From Tumebacillus sp. BK434 (GTDB taxonomy: Bacteria > Bacillota > Bacilli > Tumebacillales > Tumebacillaceae), in NCBI RefSeq assembly GCF_004340785.1, contig NZ_SLXS01000007.1:1-64000 (forward strand): 64,000 nucleotides of DNA, in the 5' to 3' direction. A program made the position numbers and the translations under genes. Shown here in pieces: positions 32,706 through 40,937 of this stretch; position 1 is the stretch's first letter, and the number at the start of each line of letters is the position of its first letter. The notes beneath the pieces were generated by a model, which did no database searches, was not told the origin of the DNA, and saw only the letters and a program-made list of their open reading frames with translations.

Positions 32706-33311
32706 ATGGATGTGTTGGCACTCGTCTCGAATGTGCTCTTATGGTGCATGTTTCTGATTCAAATGATTTTGTTTTTTGTCGTGACCCGTTCGGTGTCAGA
32801 ATTCATCAAACGATTTAAGATGAACGCCCCGAGCGGCACTGCGAACAGGCCGTCGATCGTGCTGGGCCAAAAAGCGCCGCTGTTCGGCGAACAGGATCAT
32901 CGCGGGGAGATCATCACGTTGAAAAGAGGAGTAGAACATCGCACCTTGCTGCTGTTCACGCTGGATACCTGCGTGGTCTGCCAGAAACTGATCCCGGAGC
33001 TGTCGAGGCTGACGGCCCGCGAGCCGTCACTGCGCGTCGCAGCAGTGGCGCAAGAGGATCTGTCCGCACCGGACAAGCAGGTGCCAGAGGGCGTCGCCCT
33101 GATTCGGAGCAATCTGCTGATCGAGCTGTACGAAGTGAAGCAGGTTCCATATTTTGTGCTGATCAACGGGGAAGGCTTCATCACGGGCATGGGGCTTGCC
33201 TCGACGATCGAACAATTGCTGGAACAGGCCGAATTGAAAGGAGGTGATCGACATGTTGGCGAAAATGATGCAACTGCTGGGCGTTTCGTCGGAGCAAGCG
33301 GTACAGCCTGA
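32706..33311 (+). CDS. MauD-like membrane-anchored thioredoxin-fold protein
   Basis: The protein has 201 residues: N-terminal membrane anchor (LLWCMFLIQMILFFVV), thioredoxin-like domain with Cys89-Val-Val-Cys92 and cis-Pro148 (VKQVPYF). The stretch LIRSNLLIELYEVKQVP is closely matched by FVRSNEIRKEYLITYVP in the protein at 35328-35858, so the two are paralogues. The gene begins one base after the stop of the MauE-like gene. Its last 59 bases overlap, in another frame, the start of the Cys-rich peptide gene. Confidence 0.82.
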   Translation: MDVLALVSNVLLWCMFLIQMILFFVVTRSVSEFIKRFKMNAPSGTANRPSIVLGQKAPLFGEQDHRGEIITLKRGVEHRTLLLFTLDTCVVCQKLIPELSRLTAREPSLRVAAVAQEDLSAPDKQVPEGVALIRSNLLIELYEVKQVPYFVLINGEGFITGMGLASTIEQLLEQAELKGGDRHVGENDATAGRFVGASGTA

Positions 33312-33423
33312 ATCGTACCAATGTTTTGAGGACCATTGCAGTTCCAGGACCCCGTACCGTCAGTTTTCCTGCTCCAGCGGGAATCCCTACTACTGTGACG
33401 TTCCGACTCCGAACTGCTGCTAA
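33253..33423 (+). CDS. six-cysteine small peptide, probable disulfide-rich product of the cluster
   Basis: The peptide has 56 residues. A leader-like first part (MLAKMMQLLGVSSEQAVQPE) is followed by a Cys-rich part with Cys at 24, 29, 40, 48, 55 and 56, ending PTPNCC, with many Ser, Tyr and Pro. The SD AAAGGAGGTGATC is the longest possible match to the 16S 3' end, so very high expression is expected. It overlaps the MauD-like gene and is followed by a terminator, then by an ABC exporter. There is no classical signal peptide, which fits export by the ABC transporter. I infer a secreted disulfide-rich bacteriocin or signal peptide; a metal-binding protein is an alternative. Confidence 0.7.
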   Translation: MLAKMMQLLGVSSEQAVQPESYQCFEDHCSSRTPYRQFSCSSGNPYYCDVPTPNCC

Positions 33424-33459
33424 GGCTTGATACTAATCTTGTTCGAGAAGACGCAACAG

Positions 33460-33498
33460 GCAGACCGCGGGAGCTGATTCCGGCGGTCTGCTTGTTTC
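33460..33498 (+). terminator. terminator between the peptide and exporter genes
   Basis: GCAGACCGC, 14-nt loop, GCGGTCTGC, then TTGTTTCT. Partial termination here would give more peptide than exporter mRNA. Confidence 0.7.
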
Positions 33499-33530
33499 TA
33501 ACTGCAGATCCCGTGGGAGCTGGTAAGTGA

Positions 33531-35315
33531 ATGAAAAACAACGAACTGCTTCAGGCGATTCGATATATTTGGCAAGGCCACCGCACTTGGGTGATCGTAA
33601 CAGCGGTGATCAGCCTCTTGCTTGGGCTGGCTCCGATAGTGAACTTGTGGGTGGCAAAAGAACTGATCAATCAGGTCGCCGATCTATTCAGCGGCGCCCA
33701 CGATGACTATGTGGCAGCGTTTCAATTGTTGCTGCTGCAGTTTCTGGTCTTATTGGCTGCTCCGCTGCTCGGCAAAGGACAGGAACTTTTGGATAAGCAG
33801 ACCGATCTGCGGCTGGATCACGACCTGCAACGCACCATCTTGGAAAAAACGACGAGGGTGCCGCTTGAACTCTATGACCGGCCGGATTTTCAGCATGCGA
33901 TCGAGCGCGTGTACGGCGGTCAGGCGCAGCGGTTTCTCACGCCGATCAAGCAGTCGATGGACATCGCGCGCAACTTGATCACCTTGTTCTCCTTTCTTGT
34001 TTATCTGCTCAGCGTGCATTGGTCGCTCGCTTTGATCAGCGTTGTCGCAGCATTTCCGCTGCTGCTGGTGCTGCGCATCTTTGGGAGCCTGCGTTTTGCG
34101 CTGATGAAGGCGCAGACTCCGCTAGCACGTGAGGCGAATTATTTGAAGCAGTTGATGATGGAGCGTCAGGCGGCCAAGGAAGTCCGGCTGTTTCAATTGC
34201 GCAACTTTCTGCTGGGAGAGTGGTCGGAGCGTTTTCAGCACAATCAGCAGGAGCAGTTGCGGCTATTCAAACGCGAAAAAGGCATGCTGGCGCTGACCGA
34301 TGCACTCACCGCTTTGTTCTATGTTGGTGCTGCAGGCTTGATCATTTGGGTGGCGCGCACCACGATGATCACGATCGGGGATTTTGTCGCGCTGGGGCAG
34401 GCGGTGCAAGGTACGCAGAGCGCGATCAATCAGATCTCCGTGCAGGTGGCCAGACTCTATGAGTCGAGGCTGTATCTGGCCGATTTTTTTAAATTTGCGG
34501 ATGAATCGGTGTTCAGAAATCAACCGGTGCGGGGAACAGCACCGTTTCCTGTTCCCATGCGGCAGGGCGTCTCGATCGAAAATCTCTCCTTCCGCTATCC
34601 GGGAAGCGAACGCAACGCCTTGCGCAATGTCTCTTTGCACATTTCACCAGGGCAGCGCATCGCGATCGTCGGCGAGAACGGATCGGGTAAAACGACGCTT
34701 GTTAAATGCCTGATGGGTCTGTACCCGGTACAGGAAGGATGGATTCGCATTGACGGCGTGCCGATGCAGGAGATTGCCGAAACGGAATGGTTTCACAATC
34801 TCACCGTGATCTTTCAGGATTTCAAACGCTATGATTTCACGGTGCGTCAGAACATCGTCATCGGGCAACTGGCAGCTGCGGCCGATGGCGAGCGGCTGGA
34901 AACGGTGGCGGAGGATACTGGGGTCAAGACGTTTGTCTCCCGCTTTTCAGCAGGCTATGATACGTTTCTCGGGCGCAGCTTTCGGGAGGGAGAGGATCTC
35001 TCCGGCGGACAATGGCAAAAGATCGCATTGGCGCGCGCGCTTTTTTCGGAGGGTCAGCTGCTGATCCTCGATGAGCCGACCGCAGCTCTCGACCCGCAAG
35101 CCGAGCGGGAGGTGTTCGAGCAGTTCGATCACTTGACGCGGGGAAAAACGGCAGTTTTTATCTCGCACCGAATGGCGGCTGCCCGGATGGCAGACCGGAT
35201 CATCGTGATGCGGGACGGAGCGGTCTGCGAGGCGGGCTCGCATGACGAGCTGATCGCTTTGGACGGCGAGTACAAACGCCTCTTCATGATGCAGGCAGAG
35301 TGGTACCACGAGTAA
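33531..35315 (+). CDS. ABC exporter (fused membrane and ATPase domains) of the Cys-peptide cluster
   Basis: The protein has 594 residues: six-helix exporter domain (about 15-320), then an ATPase with Walker A GENGSGKTT near 381, Q-loop FQDF, signature LSGGQWQKIALARA near 490, Walker B LLILDEPTAALD near 511 and H-loop SHR. There is no N-terminal C39 peptidase, so a leader, if removed, is cut by another protease. The form resembles exporters in lanthipeptide and lasso-peptide clusters. It is 107 nt downstream of the peptide gene and 12 nt upstream of a further thioredoxin-like gene. Confidence 0.9.
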   Translation: MKNNELLQAIRYIWQGHRTWVIVTAVISLLLGLAPIVNLWVAKELINQVADLFSGAHDDYVAAFQLLLLQFLVLLAAPLLGKGQELLDKQTDLRLDHDLQRTILEKTTRVPLELYDRPDFQHAIERVYGGQAQRFLTPIKQSMDIARNLITLFSFLVYLLSVHWSLALISVVAAFPLLLVLRIFGSLRFALMKAQTPLAREANYLKQLMMERQAAKEVRLFQLRNFLLGEWSERFQHNQQEQLRLFKREKGMLALTDALTALFYVGAAGLIIWVARTTMITIGDFVALGQAVQGTQSAINQISVQVARLYESRLYLADFFKFADESVFRNQPVRGTAPFPVPMRQGVSIENLSFRYPGSERNALRNVSLHISPGQRIAIVGENGSGKTTLVKCLMGLYPVQEGWIRIDGVPMQEIAETEWFHNLTVIFQDFKRYDFTVRQNIVIGQLAAAADGERLETVAEDTGVKTFVSRFSAGYDTFLGRSFREGEDLSGGQWQKIALARALFSEGQLLILDEPTAALDPQAEREVFEQFDHLTRGKTAVFISHRMAAARMADRIIVMRDGAVCEAGSHDELIALDGEYKRLFMMQAEWYHE

Positions 35316-35327
35316 AAGGAGCCGGTT

Positions 35328-35858
35328 ATGGAACAAACATGGACGCTGTCTCAAGTTGGACTGTGGTGTTTTGCGTTGGTGCAATTCATCCTGTATGGAG
35401 TTTTTCTGCGCATGATCGGTCAATTTTTGAAACGGGTACGCCTGCAGCCCGTCACGGTGCGGCGCGCAGCGCTGGCGCCGGGCGAGACCGCACCGCCGAT
35501 CCGGGCGTCCGATCAACAGGGCCGCAAGGTTGAACTCGCAGCAGGACAGTTGACGCTTTGCCTGTTCGTCTTACATACCTGCGAGATCTGCCACTCGATC
35601 CTGCCACGCCTTTCTGATATCGGAGCGCAGTACCCTGAGATGAAGATCATCGTGATCGCCTCCGAGGACGGAGTGGGCGAAGATGCAGGTCTTCCCGAGC
35701 GTGTGTCGTTCGTGCGCTCGAATGAGATACGCAAGGAGTATTTGATCACCTACGTCCCGGCGATGGTCATGGTGAGCGGAGCCGGGCGCGTGCTGGGGGC
35801 GGCGCGGGTGATGAGCGCAGACGATTTTGAAAAACGGCTGGAACTATACAAAATGTAA
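35328..35858 (+). CDS. MauD-like membrane-anchored thioredoxin-fold protein (second copy)
   Basis: The protein has 176 residues: membrane anchor (VGLWCFALVQFILYGVFL), thioredoxin-like domain with Cys85-Glu-Ile-Cys88 and cis-Pro144 (ITYVPAMV). It is a paralogue of the protein at 32706-33311. Having CPLC, CVVC and CEIC pairs in one cluster suggests separate oxidation and isomerisation steps, or different redox potentials. It is the last gene of the cluster, ended by a terminator. Confidence 0.82.
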   Translation: MEQTWTLSQVGLWCFALVQFILYGVFLRMIGQFLKRVRLQPVTVRRAALAPGETAPPIRASDQQGRKVELAAGQLTLCLFVLHTCEICHSILPRLSDIGAQYPEMKIIVIASEDGVGEDAGLPERVSFVRSNEIRKEYLITYVPAMVMVSGAGRVLGAARVMSADDFEKRLELYKM

Positions 35859-35889
35859 GATCCTTGGATCAAACGGCCAAGAAAAGCTT

Positions 35890-35930
35890 GCGAGGCGCGC
35901 CCTGAGCGGTACCCTCGCTTCTTTTTTTTT
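35890..35930 (+). terminator. terminator of the Cys-peptide cluster
   Basis: GCGAGG pairs with CCTCGC across a 17-nt loop, followed by a run of nine Ts. Confidence 0.72.
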
Positions 35931-35981
35931 CAGGATAACAGGTGTATCATGTAGGGATGAAAGATGATAGGAGGAATCGAT

Positions 35982-37370
35982 TTGTACGGCCTACGGTTCC
36001 AAGCGGCAGTTCTCGCCGCGAAGATGACGAAAAAATTACTTACGCTCACGGGCCGCAAAGGGACGACCCTGCCAGGGCAGATCGCCTTGCGCATCTGTCC
36101 CGATCTGCTCGCCGTCTACGGCAAGCTGCTCGGCCAGCGCACCGTCTTTATCACCGGCACCAACGGCAAGACGACGACGAGCAACCTGCTCGTACACTTC
36201 TTGCGCCAGGACGGTCGGAACGTGATCTCCAATAGCTTAGGCGCCAACCTGATCCAAGGCATCGCCACCACGCTGATCGAAGGCGTCAACTTCGCCCGCC
36301 ATCAGGATCAGGCGGTCGTGCTGGAAGTCGACGAAGCGACGATCGGCAATGTGATCGGCCACCTGCAGCCGAAAGCGGTGGTGGTGACCAACTTCTTCCG
36401 CGACCAGATGGACCGCTACGGCGAGTTGGACACGGTGGTCGACATGGTCGGACGAGCGCTTAAGAAAGCGCCGAACAACACGACGGTGATCCTGAACGCC
36501 GACGATCCGCTGGTGACGTCGATCGCCCCGGAAGGCAAAACGGTGGTCTACTACGGCATCGAGTCCAGCCAGTTTGACTCCGAGTCGCACTCCGAAGTGC
36601 GTGACGGCAAGTTCTGCCGCCAATGCGGGGGCAACTTGCAATACAGTTTGTACCACTACGGACAGCTCGGATTCTATGACTGCCCGGACTGCGACTTCAC
36701 CCGTCCGATCCCATCGGTGGTGGCGGAAGACGTCGCCCTGCACGCGGAAGGCATCCGTTTCCAAGTCGGCTCGGTGACCGGCTTCATCAACTCTCCGGCG
36801 CTCTACAACGTCTACAACGCGCTGGCGGCGATCACCGCCTCCACCGTGTTTGGTGTGCAGGACGAAGTGCTGGTCCGCGAGATGGGCTATATGAAAACGC
36901 AGCTCGGCCGCATGGAGCGACTGACCTCGGCCGGCGGGCGCAACCTGATGCTGACCTTGGTCAAGAACCCGACTGGTTTCAACGAAGTGTTGAAAGTGGT
37001 CGAGCATGAGCAGCGTCCGGTGGAGCTGGTGATCATCCTGAACGACCGCTATGCGGACGGCACCGACGTGTCGTGGATCTGGGACACGAACATCGAGCGC
37101 CTGCACCAGTTCGCCGACCTGCGCCGCATCTACTGCGCCGGGACGCGGGCGGAAGACTTTGCGATCCGCCTGCGCTATGCGGACCTCGGCAGCATCACCG
37201 AGATCGTCGAGCCTGACATCGCTTGTGTCGAACAAGCTCTGCGCGACCTGCCGGACGGGCACATGCTGTACATTCTGTCCACCTATACCTCGCTCTACAA
37301 CATTCGCGACCATCTGCTGAACCAAGGAGGGAAGGAACTTGCACCTGAAAATCGCGCATCTGTATCCTGA
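35982..37370 (+). CDS. murT: lipid II isoglutaminyl synthase, Mur ligase subunit
   Basis: The protein has 462 residues. Together with GatD it amidates the alpha-carboxyl of D-Glu in lipid II at the membrane. It has the ATP loop TGTNGKTTTSNLL near 60, NFFRDQMDRYGEL, a Cys4 zinc ribbon (CRQCGG and CPDC) inside the central domain as in all MurT proteins, and the C-terminal domain with DVSWIWD. AGGAGG at 7 nt selects the TTG at 35982. An ATG 18 nt upstream contains that SD and is rejected. It overlaps gatD by 32 bases. Confidence 0.93.
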   Translation: MYGLRFQAAVLAAKMTKKLLTLTGRKGTTLPGQIALRICPDLLAVYGKLLGQRTVFITGTNGKTTTSNLLVHFLRQDGRNVISNSLGANLIQGIATTLIEGVNFARHQDQAVVLEVDEATIGNVIGHLQPKAVVVTNFFRDQMDRYGELDTVVDMVGRALKKAPNNTTVILNADDPLVTSIAPEGKTVVYYGIESSQFDSESHSEVRDGKFCRQCGGNLQYSLYHYGQLGFYDCPDCDFTRPIPSVVAEDVALHAEGIRFQVGSVTGFINSPALYNVYNALAAITASTVFGVQDEVLVREMGYMKTQLGRMERLTSAGGRNLMLTLVKNPTGFNEVLKVVEHEQRPVELVIILNDRYADGTDVSWIWDTNIERLHQFADLRRIYCAGTRAEDFAIRLRYADLGSITEIVEPDIACVEQALRDLPDGHMLYILSTYTSLYNIRDHLLNQGGKELAPENRASVS

Positions 37371-38073
37371 TCTGCTCGACCTGTACAGCGACCGCGGCAA
37401 CGTGATCATTCTGCAAAAGCGCGCCGAATGGCGCGGCTTGCGCGCCACCGTCGACGAGATCACCGTCGGCCATGAGCCGGACTTGTCCGAATACGACATC
37501 CTCGTCATGGGCGGGGGCATGGACCGTGAGCAGGGCATCGTGGCGGGCGACTTGCAAAAGCGGCGCGAGAACCTGCAGCACGCCGTGGACAAGGGCACGG
37601 TGATCGTCGCGATCTGCGGCGGCTACCAGCTGCTCGGCAACTATTTCGAAACGAGCGGCGGGCAGCGCATCCCGGGCATCGGCCTGCTCGACATCGAAAC
37701 GGTCGGCGCGAAGGTGCGCATGGTCGGCAACGTTGTCGCTGAGATGGAGATCGACGGCGTGAAGACGAACATCATCGGCTACGAAAACCATTCCGGCAAA
37801 ACGTACCTCGGCAAAGGCGTGCAGCCGATGATGAAAGTGATCAAAGGCTATGGCAACAGCGGCGAGGACAAGTTCGAAGGCGTGCGCCAAGGCACCGTGT
37901 TTGGCACCTACCTGCATGGCCCGCTCTTGGCGAAGAACCCGGCGCTGGCCGACCACATGATCTCCTTGGCGCTGAAGCGCAAAGACCTGTCGGTGCAGTT
38001 GGAAGGGCTCAACGACGAACTGGAAGCGCGGACGCAGCAGAAGCTGTACAAGCGACTCGTCGAATCCCGTTAA
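37339..38073 (+). CDS. gatD: lipid II isoglutaminyl synthase, glutamine amidotransferase subunit
   Basis: The protein has 244 residues and is a CobB/CobQ-type class I amidotransferase. The nucleophile Cys is in VAICGGYQLLG near 94, the catalytic His in TYLHGPLL near 193. It gives ammonia to MurT. The TTG start has GGAGGGAAG, and the gene overlaps murT, the usual arrangement in Firmicutes. Confidence 0.93.
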   Translation: MHLKIAHLYPDLLDLYSDRGNVIILQKRAEWRGLRATVDEITVGHEPDLSEYDILVMGGGMDREQGIVAGDLQKRRENLQHAVDKGTVIVAICGGYQLLGNYFETSGGQRIPGIGLLDIETVGAKVRMVGNVVAEMEIDGVKTNIIGYENHSGKTYLGKGVQPMMKVIKGYGNSGEDKFEGVRQGTVFGTYLHGPLLAKNPALADHMISLALKRKDLSVQLEGLNDELEARTQQKLYKRLVESR

Positions 38074-38079
38074 GATCAC

Positions 38080-38114
38080 AGCCGTCCGGGCAAGCTGCCC
38101 GGGCGGCTTTTTTT
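38080..38114 (+). terminator. intrinsic terminator after murT-gatD
   Basis: AGCCGTCCGGGCA, AGC, TGCCCGGGCGGCT, then Ts. Confidence 0.9.
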
Positions 38115-38139
38115 GCTTCCCAAAGATTGGGCAGTGCCT

Positions 38140-38145
38140 TATAAT
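38140..38145 (+). promoter_or_regulatory. -10 element before the leader peptide of the MFS gene
   Basis: TATAAT lies 34 nt before the leader ATG. The -35 is weak (TTCCCA at 16 nt). Confidence 0.5.
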
Positions 38146-38178
38146 GGAATTTAATCAGACAGAAGGAGGAGTTTTCAT

Positions 38179-38220
38179 ATGACAATCATCAATCCGGTAT
38201 CTGAGGTAGCAGGCAAGTAA
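38179..38220 (+). CDS. 13-residue leader peptide of the MFS transporter gene
   Basis: ATG to TAA encodes MTIINPVSEVAGK. AAGGAGGA lies at about 8 nt, a full-strength SD. The stop codon is directly followed by the left arm of a stem-loop, and the transporter gene begins 98 nt later. Small peptides of this kind before efflux or resistance genes act by ribosome stalling (attenuation), so I read it as regulatory and not as a product in itself. Confidence 0.62.
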   Translation: MTIINPVSEVAGK

Positions 38221-38276
38221 CCTCCGAAAAACAGGATTTGATCGACTAGGTAAAATCGTGTCCTGCGCTTCGGAGG
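38221..38276 (+). promoter_or_regulatory. stem-loop between leader peptide and MFS gene
   Basis: CCTCCGAA at 38221-38228 pairs perfectly with TTCGGAGG at 38269-38276. Inside it CAGGA (38232-38236) pairs with TCCTG (38261-38265). CCTCC is also complementary to the leader SD and to the AGGAGG of the transporter (38303-38308), so alternative pairings could switch translation. Confidence 0.6.
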
Positions 38277-38318
38277 GATGGATGAAAATCGTTCCGAACA
38301 CAGGAGGAAATAATAAGT

Positions 38319-39566
38319 ATGAAGCAATTACAGATGCAATCGCGCGCCGATCATAACATTCGGATCTTGTTTTGGGCCACGCTGTTTGGCAGCGTCAATT
38401 TTCTGGAACCGATCTTGACTTTGTTTTATTTTGAGCGGGGGCTCTCGGAAGCCGGCGTGTTGTGGATGACGCTGTGCTGGTGCATGGCTGTTTTGGTGTT
38501 TGAAGTGCCGACGGGGGCGTTTGCCGACCGCTTCGGCGCGAAAGCTTCGTTTCTCGTCGGCAGCTTGGTCGGCATGCTGAGCACGGCAGTGTTGTTTTTT
38601 GCGGACAGCCTGCTCTTGTTCTGTCTGTCCAACGTGCTGAGCGGCATGGCGGTGACGTTCTTTTCCGGCTCGGAAGAAGCGCTGATCTATGAATCGCTGA
38701 AAGAAGAGCAGCGCGAAGACGAGATGAGCGGCGTGATGGGCAAGATCCAGTCGGCGATCTATGTGCCGGCGATCGCCGCGACGCTGTTTGGCGCTTTCTG
38801 GGCGCGCGACTTGGCGGAAGACCAGTTCCGCCTGCTGATCCTGTTCGGGCTCTTGGCGCAGTTGGTGCGCCTCGTGCTGGTGTTTCGCGTGGCCAATCCG
38901 AAGCAGGAGGACAGCTTCCGCGACAACCCGTTCCAGCATGTCAAAAACGGCATGTATGTGATCAAAAAGACGCCCGACCTGATCAAGTTGTTCCTGAACT
39001 TCACCATTGTCTTCATCCCGGCGGTGGCGGTGTTTGGCAAGTTTGAGCAGCCGTATCTCAACCTGTCCGGGCTGCCGGTCGAGTGGCTGGGCGTGCTGTA
39101 TGCGACCGGTTCGGCGGTGGCGCTGTTGATCGCGCGCAAGCTGGACTGGCTGACCGGGCGCTTCTCTCGCGTGACCTTGATGCAGGTGACGGGGATCGCC
39201 ACGTTCCTGATGGTGCTGACCGCGACGTTGATCCAGAACTCGCTGGCGGTGGCGCTGACCGTCTACTTCGTGCTCCGCATCTCGCGCACGATCCGCTATC
39301 CGCTGTACTCGCATCTGGCCAACGGCTACATCCCGTCCGGCAGCCGGGCGACGACGCTGTCGCTTTTGTCGATCGCCGATTCGCTGTTCGATCTGCTGAT
39401 CATCGGCGGCGTCGCGCTGATCAGTACGCTGGGACTGGGTGCCGCGCAGTACTCGTCGATGACGGTGATCTTCGGGGTCTGCGCCCTGATCATCCTGCTT
39501 GGCAACCTTGCGCCGATTCGCGTGGCGAAAGAGGCGACCAAACTGCAAGAGCTGAAGCACCAATAG
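38319..39566 (+). CDS. MFS transporter, probable drug efflux
   Basis: The protein has 415 residues and twelve predicted membrane segments. FEVPTGAFADRFGAKASFLV near 65 is the MFS motif between helices 2 and 3. The central loop (KEEQREDEMSGVMGKIQS) and symmetric halves fit the family of DHA-type exporters. The ATG has AGGAGG at 10 nt. The leader peptide and stem-loop upstream suggest induction by a ribosome-targeting compound, which supports a drug-efflux role by inference. Confidence 0.85.
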   Translation: MKQLQMQSRADHNIRILFWATLFGSVNFLEPILTLFYFERGLSEAGVLWMTLCWCMAVLVFEVPTGAFADRFGAKASFLVGSLVGMLSTAVLFFADSLLLFCLSNVLSGMAVTFFSGSEEALIYESLKEEQREDEMSGVMGKIQSAIYVPAIAATLFGAFWARDLAEDQFRLLILFGLLAQLVRLVLVFRVANPKQEDSFRDNPFQHVKNGMYVIKKTPDLIKLFLNFTIVFIPAVAVFGKFEQPYLNLSGLPVEWLGVLYATGSAVALLIARKLDWLTGRFSRVTLMQVTGIATFLMVLTATLIQNSLAVALTVYFVLRISRTIRYPLYSHLANGYIPSGSRATTLSLLSIADSLFDLLIIGGVALISTLGLGAAQYSSMTVIFGVCALIILLGNLAPIRVAKEATKLQELKHQ

Positions 39567-39574
39567 AGACGCGC

Positions 39575-39608
39575 AAAAAGCCCTGTTCCTCAGCGAACAG
39601 GGCTTTTT
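39575..39608. terminator. bidirectional intrinsic terminator
   Basis: AAAAAGCCCTGTTC, CTCAGC, GAACAGGGCTTTTT between convergent genes. Confidence 0.9.
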
Positions 39609-39612
39609 ATTG

Positions 39613-40863
39613 TCAATGCAGTTCAGCAGCGCTTTTGCCTGCGACGTAGCCGGTGGAGAAGGCGACGGTGATGTTGAAGCCGCCGGTGTAGCCGTGCAGA
39701 TCGAGCACTTCTCCGGAGAAAAACAGTCCTGGCATCAGTTTCGACTGCATGGTGCTCGGCGTGATCTCTTTCAGATGCACGCCGCCGCCGGTGATGAACG
39801 CTTCTTCGATCGACAAGGTGCCGGTCGCCGTGATCGGCAGAGCTTTGAGCAGCGCGGCCAGCTCGGCGAGCGGTTTTTTCGGCAGGTTGGCGAAAGTGGT
39901 GTCTTCCGGCAGGCCGGCTTGGCTCAGGCAAAGCGGGATCATCCGCTCCGGGATGTAGCCTTTGATCACGTTTTTGAACGCTTTTTTCGGCTCCTGTTCG
40001 GCGAGCTTGAACAGCTCGCTGTGCACGTCTTCCGGCCGTTTGTCCGGGAACAGGTCGAGCAGCATCTGCACGGAGCTGCCGCCTTTTTTCAGCTCCTTGA
40101 CGACAAATTGGGAGCAGCGCAGCACGGCCGGGCCGGAGATGCCGAAGTGGGTGAAGATCATGTCGCCTTCGTGCTCGATCACTTTCTTGCCTTTGGCGTT
40201 CAGCACGGTCAGGACGATGTGGCGCAGGGACAAGCCTTGCAGGTCGCGAACCCACTGCGTATTCGACCGGACCGGGACCTCGGTCGGGTAGAGCTCGGTG
40301 ATCGTGTGGCCGGCCGCGCGCGCCCAGGCATAGCCGTCACCGGTCGAGCCGGTCTTCGGCACCGACATGCCGCCGACGGCGATGATCACCGTCCGGCTGT
40401 CGAAGCTCCCGCCGCCGCGCAGTTTGACGCCGGCCACTTGGCCGTCTTCATAGCGGACATGGGCGACCGGCGTGTTCGTTTTGATCGTGATGTCGAGCTC
40501 GTCCATCTTGCGCAGCAAGGCGTCGAGCACCGACTTGGCCTTGTCGGTGACCGGGAACATCCGGCCGCGGTCTTCTTCTTTCAGCTTGATGCCGAGGTCT
40601 TCGAAAAAGCGGACGATGTCGCGATTGTTGAACACAGAAAACGGCCCGTGCATGAAGCGGCCGTTGCCAGGGATATGCTTGATCAGCTCATCGATGTCTT
40701 TGTTGTTCGTCACGTTGCAGCGGCCGCCGCCGGAGATCAGCAGCTTGCGGCCGAGCTTGTCCCCTTTTTCGAGGAGCAGCACCTTGGCTCCGTGCAGGCC
40801 TGCGGAGATCGCCGCCATCAGGCCGGACGGTCCGCCGCCGATGACGATGCAGTCGTACTTCAT
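39613..40863 (-). CDS. NAD(P)/FAD-dependent oxidoreductase (HI0933/YtfP-BaiN family)
   Basis: The protein has 416 residues. IVIGGGPSGLMAAISAGLHG at the start is the FAD-binding Rossmann motif. KLLISGGGRCNVTN near 43, IIAVGGMSVPKTGSTGDGY near 160 and the final GEVLDLHGYTGGFNI are the blocks of the HI0933/BaiN-like flavoprotein family. The reaction is not established for most members; a role in reducing unsaturated substrates has been proposed. GGAGGT lies 8 nt before the ATG. Confidence 0.88.
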   Translation of the reverse strand: MKYDCIVIGGGPSGLMAAISAGLHGAKVLLLEKGDKLGRKLLISGGGRCNVTNNKDIDELIKHIPGNGRFMHGPFSVFNNRDIVRFFEDLGIKLKEEDRGRMFPVTDKAKSVLDALLRKMDELDITIKTNTPVAHVRYEDGQVAGVKLRGGGSFDSRTVIIAVGGMSVPKTGSTGDGYAWARAAGHTITELYPTEVPVRSNTQWVRDLQGLSLRHIVLTVLNAKGKKVIEHEGDMIFTHFGISGPAVLRCSQFVVKELKKGGSSVQMLLDLFPDKRPEDVHSELFKLAEQEPKKAFKNVIKGYIPERMIPLCLSQAGLPEDTTFANLPKKPLAELAALLKALPITATGTLSIEEAFITGGGVHLKEITPSTMQSKLMPGLFFSGEVLDLHGYTGGFNITVAFSTGYVAGKSAAELH

Positions 40864-40896
40864 GAAAGGTACCTCCAAAGGCGTTTGATGATATGA

Positions 40897-40926
40897 AAAA
40901 GCCACTGTCCGAAAACAGTGGCATTT
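40897..40926 (-). terminator. terminator of the DUF1292 gene
   Basis: On the minus strand GCCACTGT, 6-nt loop, ACAGTGGC, then TTTTTC. Confidence 0.8.
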
Positions 40927-40937
40927 CAATTCAGCGA

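Noticed and set aside
31605-35858. A true methylamine-dehydrogenase (mau) cluster
   Set aside because: No MauA, MauB or MauG-like gene is present; only the helper-type proteins occur.
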